Source of the DNA: Bacteroidia bacterium
GTDB taxonomy: Bacteria > Bacteroidota > Bacteroidia > Cytophagales > Cyclobacteriaceae
Assembly (NCBI GenBank): GCA_030425425.1
Contig: JAUIAO010000057.1
Coordinates: 1 to 37,103 of the forward strand
DNA length: 37,103 bases
Reading direction: 5' to 3'
Under the pieces are notes generated by a model. That model saw only the letters and a program-made list of their open reading frames with translations. It did not search any database and was not told the DNA's origin. Shown here in pieces: positions 36,701 through 37,103 of the stretch; positions within the stretch are counted from its first letter, which is position 1; each line of letters begins with the position of its first letter. The position numbers and the translations under genes were made by a program.

Positions 36701-37103
36701 ATTGCCACAGATAGTCTCGGGTTCACAAACTTCCTAATGGTCTCTATAGATGTTACAGATTTGGATGAAGTAGCTCCTATTTTAAGTGGCGAAACTGCAC
36801 CGAGCATAGTTGAGAACAGCACATTGGTAGGCACTTATACAGCAGATGAGACAGTAACCTGGGAATTGTTAGGAGATGATTTCGAGTTGTTCCAGATCAG
36901 CGAGTTAGGAGAATTGAGTTTCTTGATTGCCCCAGATTTCGAAACACCATCAGATATTAACGGCGACAATGTTTATGATTTGGAACTGTTTGCTACAGAC
37001 ACATCGGGCAACAGTACACCATATGTAGTGAATGTGACTGTAACAGATGCAGATGAAGTTGCCCCTGTGGTAAGTGGCGAAACCGCACCGAGCGTAGTTG
37101 AGA
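18755..37103 (+). CDS. Giant multidomain exported surface protein (partial, at least 6,116 residues)
   Basis: One frame runs from the ATG at 18755 without a stop to the window end, where it is cut inside a cadherin-like repeat. The N-terminus is a signal peptide (FLQFTLVLLISLMSW, cleavage near SYGQ-GAS). Domain order by eye: Fn3-like; jelly-roll; Ig-like; GLUG; cadherin-like sandwich; modules A, X1, B, Fn3-like, X2; beta-helix 1; CBM1; module C; LamG1; SusE-like 1; 5'-nucleotidase C-terminal domain; beta-helix 2; a jelly-roll (28500-28975) with WLITPQL and a DYSGSGDPN motif; CBM2; BspA-like; LamG2; SusE-like 2; jelly-roll; LamG3; two Ig-like; Fn3; FG-GAP; ASPIC/UnbV; beta-sandwiches; cadherin repeats. 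Nothing catalytic was recognised, so it is probably an adhesin or polysaccharide-binding surface scaffold. Type IX secretion is likely from the phylum, but the C-terminal signal is not in view. Confidence 0.92.
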   Translation, partial: MNTISAIFKKHGFLQFTLVLLISLMSWKSYGQGASISEIHSVQITESSFSAEVTLGGLSDLYVVVVEAGSPSPSNAEVIDAASIPVTGQVFQTVVNIYENPYQAQVSGVGSFNDGASYDVYFVSDYFGVGGTQSFFGITAVGPSFALEDFSLSVLPEGWTDNSSSWEDNPANALNGIEGARIITGGSALNYVETGYLENVTQVSFYYSTPTGGGDGAFFDFQSTQDQVGYTTLGSKNYFEPGYQQFAYTFGEPFSGYLRIQGNGAGDQPILIDDFALLSGASTPVLTITSPNGGEVLTAGQLFTISWNDETLTSGTDFIEIRWSNDGGTSFYSVASGNFDTFGGSYDWTIPENNGTTNIIRITNSTTTAFDQSDGAFTINPAGQTAVAPTSGDGTSGNPYFIESIDHLYWLSQNPAAWSSGVYYLQTADIDVSSSSSWDGGQGFTPIGNNDNFFEGNYDGGGHSISNLFIDRSGSVQYQGLFGIIGSNATLSNIELIDASVSASGDAGGIVGTNQGVVTQCTSSGSISGNNAGGIAGFNNGATVSHSSSSCTVSGTTIAGSLVGYNSAGAMINRCFAVGTGSGGTYNGAIAGYSQGTVQTSYWNSDLQALGTDTASTGSYNLSSGKTTAELQQQATFSGWDFETIWQIEEGVSYPTLQVFSTPPSTDASLASLSFDVGTLTPAFDPGTFTYDIEFPNGTTLVNVSASSTDPNATVSGTGQYDVSGGDSFLEVYVTAEDGVTENFYTINYTVATGSSLIAGSSVSYDGEGFDFSLEYSGGKEDSSSYQPDFVFVNNEGVNFGNEGSTSLSTTGNRYLLLGEGSLDTLSSVPEFSGSAPWVNVSYDFFNGTLGAPISSGVLWAVYTREGHYAAIEITNVPDQFGSEFSFNYIYQPDGSSSFDGGGTTPDVSFQSLALTDQTLDAGSFDNLIYKFSISVSGGDVSTEGLLLVLGGDYSQSDFVAENAFALYTSTGVDDFGSATYYAASGFGDDVSFPSNAMGFYYLETIPDGTTVYFYATADISADATDGVTFYVDQPVLENFGIADPKNKIDNGLGFGLTMTINNSNGGSSIISGSEIIYDGFGFDISLQVSGSKEDSSSYQPDFVFVNNEGVNFGNEGSTSLSTTGNRYLLLGEGSLDTLSSVPEFSGSALWVNVSYDFFTGTLGAPISSGVLWAVYTREGHYAAIEITNVPDDFGSEFSFDYKYQPDGSPSFGAASTTPVISDLALTPSGTEVEADITVSSLSTLYYVITQSATTPSVAQIKAGQNDLGEPADNYNNYGGISGTVNFQLGTTQGGATDFALSEGTTYYIYWVAENDGDPNINSDIFASDFTTLLNSQISAYTVEVPGGELLAGSTDNLIYEFAFDVTAADATFQGAVLSPDSTTTYNESDFVQFNYYYSIDLDNLDSATYIDSEGFFNSHPTGLPDGIVGHLLASPITIPAGSTLYFYVTADISAEAIDGGTFGLTAPGYDSHLGFDDPKVITDGGLVASAGYTITNSGGASGLNGMYTIGGTAPDYTTFAEAVSDLETSGISGPVVFNVRTGTYTEQLYIPAIAGTDADNTITFVSETGNRGDVILQHTMTGTTGSEIGTINLDGADYIYFNSMTVQSVGSANYATVVYLQNGADHNVFYDLQINMPAYEGGAVDYSSGFSATFPTAGDWTNNSYNQIINNFISGGYASIDWNAYAATNNIFYGNELSGFYQFGIRLQGNANTQVSNNTLNYTGQVMGTSPVGIRIGTSNDGSVINNNKINNVHTGYAIETQGSYATQVKIYNNFISSTTELSTMTAARLAASGVLFANNSINVVSSSPAISMFSTENELRNNVIVQTGTGYVYHMEDGLQGTSSVDYNAYYFPSALFEDSFYSTLANFQTTYLQDVNSLEGEIVFTGSTDLHTNTSFLAGAGIDIAEITEDIDGEARTSPPDIGADQFTVPVSQPTNPAPTPTADAGEVISIFSEAYTQIDGVNLNPDWGQSTVMTLESMEGELMLKYESLNYQGIDFAGNPQDVSSKKFVHVDMWTADASVVNFFLISTNTAETAYSLPITQGEWVSYDIDLSSFEGVDLTSIMQIKIDEGGAGDSPTLWIDNIYFYGSSGVTAGVTAGSEISYAGTGFDFSLQQTAGTEDDTTGYAPDFVFVNNEGVNFGNEGSTSLSGTGLRYLYYAPIGNIDTVTAVPAYTGATPWVDVSYDFANGTLGSPISVGQLWVIYTREGHYAVIEISALPDEFGSEFSFDYKYQPDGSNTFGTFVSTEPVLKHSYTFEDGTALDKISGANGTVYGGLIENGNYTTSNQGEFIELPAGSIGINNYSSITLEAYIIAAAGQNSGFNAMSFFGRTANGVGADYLMTSVSRPDGTSRSAVSIGNDIDPWNSEYGISGPRLEDGGLHHVVTVVTDEAITFYIDGNEIGAEGLPTGIIGSLSTELAYLGKGGFEGDSTWIGSIEEFNIYEGILPLDTIESHAIDYVGSISTVASSVGISGSAVRTGSTEFMLEGKTLGSVQDLNIALYLDPGTFQFVVNDSLTYGDNEADFTADQNGSAISVDQSGLYHLRFNKFNFSYSIDTINSIGILGDATPNGWNDPDTNMEDLGDGTFQLTNFYMNQGHWKIRANDTWEINWGGYDGLLEYYGGDIYIEQGTYDITVDLINWTYDLVVIPPTVYAYTDVYLEGDYNATSTQETNLGALTAQANLWYAQQYDGTVRGSIKNAGGIVGSIYPGEIYQSDIQNVLPYNNNLTIATLTAQELKDVIEHAIQSAPNSGPFPQIAGFRFEYDLNASVGNRVKYLAVTDSSGTVDEDILVENYAVVGGAPDVRIVTLDFLYNGGGGFPFTSLQNPSPQGLDSVAISLPNHAGFAAQGSEQDAFVEFISEYYFDVPFAVGETPSFEDVRIRNTGSGTVYSGNISVNTTFANTAIHYVDGPLFVDPGVTLTVQPGAIIKFFSDSLDNSSYLAIAPGAQIAASGTSEQPIIFTSVKDNISLGENISPNLTSDDSGLWGGVLLMGNARISAISEQDTVRYAGMDPANPLTYFGGTNDADNSGTLTYASIRFSGINIGEANQVNGLTLAGVGSATNIDHIEAYGSQDDGIEFLGGTVSATNLLVYRAGDDGLDTDLSYAGSIDNFVIVGNGDAALELDGPEGTYQSAGHNITNGSIKAANLLELIDFDDNTDANLSNLYFFDLVNYPVVAGYAGYSSVGLYGISNFQASLPEGAIPADFFIEGSDAAVTEVAYMTNTVGADPSGFGWTNAANKGEMLEFNLAPAQYTSIDEQFVSCPSIPLSWVEYNESSDLINCISGGYVQFNGFGIGAGTSWLITPQLPHDQSNYYLSFDYTNQFSGSTFDVLYSTDYSGSGDPNLATWISIGDLGTSIINNVTADPTTHGPENLADIIDPAYIAFRYTSEGDLSGQSSSIGLYSVSIDTIAPIVTSMPSEAAPSPVVDAADVISIFSDAYPTIEGVNLNPDWSQNTITTIENVQGDNTLKYDAFNYQGTGFEGNPQDVSDKQFVHIDLWTDNASVINFYLISSNTAEAGVSLPVTQGSWQSYDIELAGFEGVDLSSIMQIKMDDGGAGDSPTLWIDNIYFYGSTTSHLFITTWQTTTENEEIIIPTIDTGYNYDVDWGDGEITYGVTADAFHTYVTPGVHTITINGSFPRIYFNHGIEGQQVERILSVEQWGDIQWTSTELAFAGCYNLQVNAADAPDLNSVISMGSMFNNCTALNANFDHWNVASVNYFGGMFAGASSFNSSLESWNIASAVEMGTMLDGTNLSTSNYNRTLRGWLDSDYGNQYIPTGISLGANGLTYSATGEAARNELIDNYSWSISGDALEVLPQPTLKHSYTFEDGTATDVIGGANGTVIGGTIENGAYTTSVDGDYIELPAGSIGINQYPAITLESYITATGENTVFNMLSYFGRVTDAGQGADYIATAASVPNNISYSSISTAVDVNAWETSEGINGPRLEDGENHHLVTTLSTDSLAFYVDGIKMGSIELGNNYLSDISNEIAYLAKGGYDADGTWIGTIQEFNIYEGVLSESTIVQNTEAFLGSVAYLASNVGISGGAVSSGVTEYMLKDKTPGNSLVLNAALYMDPGTFQFIVNDSLTFGDNEPDSVAENNGVPITVYESGLYLVSFNQFTYEYNLGKIDNIGLIGNSLPNGWNDPDTNLEDLGNGQFFLSGIYLMEGEVKIRANDTWDINWGESNGSLVLNGNNIYVPDGTYNVAFDLINWSYSFSEYIPMTMESFESGLPGVASLTPQTFNLSTGDWSMTNVYGDDAYGNNGGFAAVLIDADTTELITPSIAGGTDVTLAIRVPAGGENNFSVYASLDGLTYSETPIYSGAAFSTNYDSLTFNVGNAGSSVKLKIKPNFGSNDQDLVIDDFIFTPGQEIVIPGNYALNLDDPSEYVGVPAISTPIGDFTIETWVNYHGEGETWQSIFDFYSYTMNLGLNNEKLYFYGNGGYFYSDPVEFPVNEWTHLAVTFNDATDTVKVYMNGFEVASAYHEGTFPVGQLSIGGRFNGTEPFNGEIDEFRLWSYERNEDDIRSTMGAELAGNESNLQVYFNFNEGTGDQVNSISNIAFIGTLYGNDLSDDWVSGVEFFEAAPDLDLLSFNDGRYIQGNEYAIQWRAFGANGSDDIEVFWSTDAGSTFSSLISTKVDSLPGGYNWTIPATLGNQNVIRVVNHTQGISTQSSGTFEIIEMPVIEITNPLAGTSWDIGTEQTINWTATGLLPSDDVEIQLSIDGGASFGTIGYGTIDEFASGFLWYVDGAGTNQAVIKLNIVALGISVETERFTLQSATIAPENIFLTLVNDDKISVKWEDNNVNETQYVIERAVGSPEVYEQVGTIAGFEKPTDFNDTRAYFGEFIDPAVSPGTTYYYRIYTQRDTASSAYSYESSITATNTTFERITQDDLVQFYFSNDIGNYWGDVDNDGDPDVVIMNWPGGEIGEYAQNMFFRNNGDGSFTKESVGDLTTDDFTTRAASWGDIDNDGDIDLVVSALNGGSLNPNSDPLVIYKNNGDGTNFVNETIVDNQTFTGGFEHVVINDFNSDGLLDIFSNGVLQLNHGNSFEEINILGLDGLSAPNIATIDIDGDGDFDIFIGGDTGLPGEIYRNDGDLNFIGLGNPFDNVTRTRGAVWADFDNDLDMDVVLNSSTSTYTKIFENTGNFTFVQRVELVDYFTERGLTAGDMDNDGDIDIVTAYSSVGNQPRILYNEDNFSFIETDSASSVFMQNSPYSIASVVDYNLDGYLDIFMNGGYIYRNDGNFLYRNKSTGNNWVKFKLTGTESNSSAIGAKIIITAGTINSIQEVSALNGSYSGSDFVQHFGVGTQASVDVEIQWPSGNIQNFTGLAVNQLHEITEIPADPSGADILDFEIPGQKRVIQYGPLADLSTYVGAYGGEDVILDGRDWVGQSKVEVSLLDTDLGISGLAVDFMTQIWGEEIIDMAVVNMNVVVEDGTFTIPNQYYMTTLFNEAEYPYNIEGSGRITPDGNIILSYNLIQNGFDVSEWLYNNNYMSSQLMEAKLRLSEGLAIVDQANLQVKVAVEPGTNLVNVVPNITYSAGATITPSVETAQDFTSSVLYDITSFDNAVTQQWEVIVSEVNGETDFVSFSVNDQLSEAVIDTATQTINIEVLPTISVTAMSPVFTTSSGATVSVGDVVQESGVSTVDFSNPVVYKVVAEDGINSKSWTVSITQKPYFESFSIPQQIGETVISFETQEIQVTMPYAFDLTSLVPDYVAGNSAQVFSSGVDANNTLGGAYRPVEAYYYRLGELTIDQSQWPENTYITSQGGGLYQVNDYIGPFANNQWYFQLTDNVISYPANGPDTIQLLNNQPLITCETNPSDMVNVPCGAESNTVSIGDSTHIKMSVGYFTDGSGAREFYQAMTLQEDKREQATGISVVDFSTPVQYTLLANGQEKVWTVNVIHADQPTPIEITGLETLVVDENTSAIATYTANVPVTWSAGGEDGALFSMSELGELSFLTPADFELPADANTDNNYQIEIIATDSLGFTNFLMVSIDVTDLDEVAPILSGETAPSIVENSTLVGTYTADETVTWELLGDDFELFQISELGELSFLIAPDFETPSDINGDNVYDLELFATDTSGNSTPYVVNVTVTDADEVAPVVSGETAPSVVE
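19609..19900 (+). repeat. Ig-like domain of the giant protein, copy 1 of 3
   Basis: Residues about 286-382 carry PNGGEVLTAGQLFTISWN, then RWSNDGGTSF and YDWTIPENN. The same plan (a WSTDGG-like strand followed by a YxWTIP strand) recurs twice near 32510-33085. It is a beta-sandwich spacer common in exported Bacteroidota proteins. Confidence 0.7.
19926..20740 (+). other. GLUG-motif region of the giant protein
   Basis: Residues about 391-660 hold a beta-solenoid-like stretch with repeated GLUG-type turns: GGIVGTNQGVV, GGIAGFNNGATV, GSLVGYNSAGAM and GAIAGYSQGTV, spaced about 22-30 residues apart. It is flanked by NYDGGGHSISNL before and SYWNSD after, both usual next to GLUG repeats in surface proteins. 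Confidence 0.8.
20750..21010 (+). other. Cadherin-like beta-sandwich domain of the giant protein
   Basis: Residues about 666-752 fit the cadherin-like beta-sandwich family: DASLASLSFDVGTLTPAFDP, then FTYDIEFPNGTT, and VTAEDGVTENFYTINYTV as the closing strand. Confidence 0.75.
21024..21458 (+). repeat. Module A (first of three paralogous modules, giant protein)
   Basis: About 145 residues beginning at SLIAGSSVSYDGEGFDF, with YQPDFVFVNNEGVNFGNEG, WAVYTREGHYA and a closing FGSEFSFNYIYQPDG. No known family was recognised. The part 21092-21309 is nearly identical to module B. Confidence 0.85.
21476..21952 (+). repeat. Module X1 (first of two paralogous modules, giant protein)
   Basis: About 158 residues containing NLIYKFSISV, then IPDGTTVYFYATADISADA and a closing IDNGLGFGLTMTI. 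The same plan recurs at 22757-23251. It is an unrecognised beta-rich module, always next to modules of the A/B/C type or Fn3 here. Confidence 0.75.
21957..22396 (+). repeat. Module B (second of three paralogous modules, giant protein)
   Basis: About 146 residues with the same plan as module A: GSEIIYDGFGFDISL, YQPDFVFVNNEGVNF, WAVYTREGHYA and FGSEFSFDYKYQPDG. Bases 22031-22248 match module A with only three differences, while the flanks are clearly diverged. Confidence 0.85.
22757..23251 (+). repeat. Module X2 (second of two paralogous modules, giant protein)
   Basis: About 165 residues containing NLIYEFAFDVTAAD, then IPAGSTLYFYVTADISAEA and a closing ITDGGLVASAGYTI, matching module X1 in order and spacing but strongly diverged. 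Confidence 0.75.
23266..24555 (+). other. Right-handed beta-helix region 1 of the giant protein
   Basis: Residues about 1504-1934 begin with MYTIGGTAPDYTTFAEAVSD and GPVVFNVRTGTYTEQLYIP, then repeat short coils with asparagine ladders (NNFISGG, NNTLNYTG, NNNKINNV, NNFISSTT, NNSINVVS). The close is DIDGEARTSPPDIGADQF, as in pectate-lyase-like beta-helix proteins. No catalytic lyase residues were recognised, so a binding or spacer role is likely. Confidence 0.8.
24590..25030 (+). repeat. Carbohydrate-binding-like module CBM1 (giant protein)
   Basis: Residues about 1946-2092 read ISIFSEAYTQIDGVNLNPDW, then LKYESLNYQGIDF, FVHVDMWTADASVV and TLWIDNIYFYG. This is a beta-sandwich commonly attached to glycoside hydrolases of marine Bacteroidota. 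It is paralogous to CBM2 at 29036-29480. Confidence 0.8.
25040..25489 (+). repeat. Module C (third paralogue of modules A and B, giant protein)
   Basis: About 150 residues with GSEISYAGTGFDFSL, PDFVFVNNEGVNFGNEGS, WVIYTREGHYA and FGSEFSFDYKYQPDG. It is more diverged than A and B are from each other and lies about 2.6 kb further on, between CBM1 and LamG1. Confidence 0.85.
25507..26125 (+). repeat. LamG-like (concanavalin-type) domain 1 (giant protein)
   Basis: Residues about 2251-2457 begin with KHSYTFEDGTALDKISG and continue with ITLEAYIIAAA, HHVVTVVTDEAITFYIDGNE and WIGSIEEFNIYEG. This is the signature plan of LamG/pentraxin-like sugar-binding sandwiches. LamG2 at 30215-30855 is paralogous, with 26 bp identical at the start. 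Confidence 0.85.
26150..26715 (+). repeat. SusE/SusF-like module 1 (giant protein)
   Basis: Residues about 2466-2654 contain ALYLDPGTFQFVVND, then IGILGDATPNGWNDPDTNM and WKIRANDTWEINWGG. This is the pattern of SusE/SusF starch-binding domains of Bacteroidota. A paralogue follows at 30870-31405. Confidence 0.8.
26720..27330 (+). other. Orphan 5'-nucleotidase C-terminal domain (giant protein)
   Basis: Residues about 2656-2860 match the substrate-binding C-terminal domain of 5'-nucleotidases: TDVYLEGDYNATSTQETNLG, then GSIKNAGGIVGSIYPGEI, LTAQELKDVIEHAI, FPQIAGFRFEYD and VTLDFLYNGGGGFP. No N-terminal metallophosphatase domain precedes it; a SusE-like module does. The family's GGDGY/F motif reads GGGGF, so the substrate-binding aspartate is glycine (residue 2819). 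It is probably a non-catalytic binding or structural domain. Confidence 0.85.
27390..28480 (+). other. Right-handed beta-helix region 2 (giant protein)
   Basis: Residues about 2879-3242 follow a plan common in exported Bacteroidota proteins: VDPGVTLTVQPGAIIKF, SEQPIIFTSVKD, GLWGGVLLMGNARIS, VNGLTLAGVGSATNIDHIEA and QDDGIEFLGGTV. No catalytic role is known for this type. Confidence 0.8.
29036..29480 (+). repeat. Carbohydrate-binding-like module CBM2 (giant protein)
   Basis: Residues about 3428-3576 read ISIFSDAYPTIEGVNLNPDW, LKYDAFNYQGTGF, FVHIDLWTDNASVI and TLWIDNIYFYG, clearly paralogous to CBM1 about 4.45 kb upstream. Confidence 0.8.
29485..30205 (+). other. BspA-like (DUF285-type) leucine-rich region (giant protein)
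   Basis: Residues about 3577-3817 begin with a PKD-like VDWGDGEITYG strand, then show repeats of the surface-protein type: ISMGSMFNNCTALNANFDHW, then FGGMFAGASSFNSSLESW and MGTMLDGTNLSTSNYNRTL. Such repeats are found in bacterial adhesins. Confidence 0.82.
30215..30855 (+). repeat. LamG-like domain 2 (giant protein)
   Basis: Residues about 3821-4034 mirror LamG1: KHSYTFEDGTATDVIGG, ITLESYITATG, HHLVTTLSTDSLAFYVDGIK and WIGTIQEFNIYEG. Confidence 0.85.
30870..31405 (+). repeat. SusE/SusF-like module 2 (giant protein)
   Basis: Residues about 4039-4217 mirror module 1: ALYMDPGTFQFIVND, IGLIGNSLPNGWNDPDTN and VKIRANDTWDINWGE. LamG2 and this module repeat the LamG1-SusE1 pair in the same order. 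Confidence 0.8.
31862..32500 (+). other. LamG-like domain 3 (giant protein)
   Basis: Residues about 4370-4580 read LNLDDPSEYVGVP, FTIETWVNYHGEG, EWTHLAVTFNDATDTVKVYM and FNGEIDEFRLWSYERNEDDI, the Laminin_G_3-type plan. It differs clearly from LamG1 and LamG2, so it was probably acquired separately. Confidence 0.85.
32510..33395 (+). other. Two Ig-like domains and an Fn3 domain (giant protein)
   Basis: Ig-like copies 2 and 3 carry WSTDAGSTF with YNWTIPATLG, and IQLSIDGGASF with FLWYVDG. An Fn3 domain follows (33090-33395) with ISVKWEDNNVNETQYVIER and PGTTYYYRIYT. These are probably spacers before the propeller. Confidence 0.75.
33430..34780 (+). other. Seven-repeat FG-GAP (VCBS) propeller followed by ASPIC/UnbV domain (giant protein)
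   Basis: Seven acidic calcium-binding-type loops occur in order: GDVDNDGDPD, GDIDNDGDID, NDFNSDGLLD, IDIDGDGDFD, ADFDNDLDMD, GDMDNDGDID and VDYNLDGYLD. Seven is the number needed for a closed integrin-alpha-like propeller. An ASPIC/UnbV domain follows at 34515-34780 (NWVKFKLTG, SAIGAKIIITAG, VDVEIQWPSG), its usual partner. Confidence 0.88.
34790..36475 (+). other. Beta-sandwich region with at least three cadherin-like/DUF5018-like units (giant protein)
   Basis: After an unrecognised stretch (34790-35290), three units share the pattern of a short strand, an ATITPS-like or ATVSVG-like turn, and a VTQQWEVIV-, NSKSWTVSI- or QEKVWTVNV-like closing strand (near 35300-35490, 35600-35780 and 36230-36465). 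They are probably stalk spacers; family limits are uncertain. Confidence 0.6.
36484..37103 (+). repeat. Start of a tandem cadherin-like repeat array (cut by window end)
   Basis: Two complete units of about 96 residues and the beginning of a third are visible. Each has VVDENTS/IVENST near the start, a VTWSA/VTWEL strand, SELGELSFL, DFExP, and a closing VTDxDEVAP linker. The linkers at 36785 and 37073 are 288 bp apart. The similarity of adjacent units suggests that the array continues well beyond the window. Confidence 0.88.

Overview
The window reads as a chromosomal segment of a Bacteroidota bacterium, most likely a marine Cytophagales-type organism. The reasons are low-to-moderate GC, a cofactor-free short threonine/serine dehydratase, a lipoprotein with a CNKDE surface-export-like signal, a WD40-caspase fusion, TPR-CHAT and CHASE2 proteins, SusE/SusF-like and Bacteroidota-type carbohydrate-binding modules, and weak Shine-Dalgarno signals. 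No tRNA, rRNA, CRISPR array, insertion sequence or phage gene was seen. Assignment below phylum is inference.

Region 1 (1-2705): the tail of an unidentified gene, a small protein with two XRE-like helix-turn-helix units, then a minus-strand pair made of a PLP-dependent threonine/serine dehydratase followed by a lipid (diacylglycerol-type) kinase.

Region 2 (2706-10942): a tightly overlapping plus-strand set made of an exported WD40-caspase protease, an envelope protein and two lipoproteins. It runs tail-to-tail (47 bp antisense overlap) into a minus-strand pair, a CHASE2 membrane protein and a FecR-like exported protein, which lies directly behind polA.

Region 3 (10961-18486): polA, a six-helix membrane histidine kinase, and an exported TPR-CHAT protein with an intact His/Cys dyad. 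The CHAT gene ends in a clear intrinsic terminator. Two caspase-clan proteins plus CHASE2, a histidine kinase and surface lipoproteins in about 16 kb suggest envelope sensing and proteolysis, but this is only inference from neighbourhood.

Region 4 (18487-37103): after a 268 bp divergent intergenic region, one reading frame starts at 18755 and stays open to the end of the window, giving at least 6,116 codons with no stop. It encodes a giant exported mosaic surface protein: signal peptide, Fn3/Ig-like domains, GLUG region, two beta-helices, duplicated carbohydrate-binding, LamG and SusE-like modules, an orphan 5'-nucleotidase C-terminal domain, BspA-like repeats, a seven-repeat FG-GAP propeller with ASPIC/UnbV, and the beginning of a tandem cadherin-like array. 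Its C-terminus, and so its secretion and anchoring signal, lies outside the window. Several modules are internal duplications. One pair is almost identical over exactly 218 bp inside otherwise diverged copies, which points to recent gene conversion.
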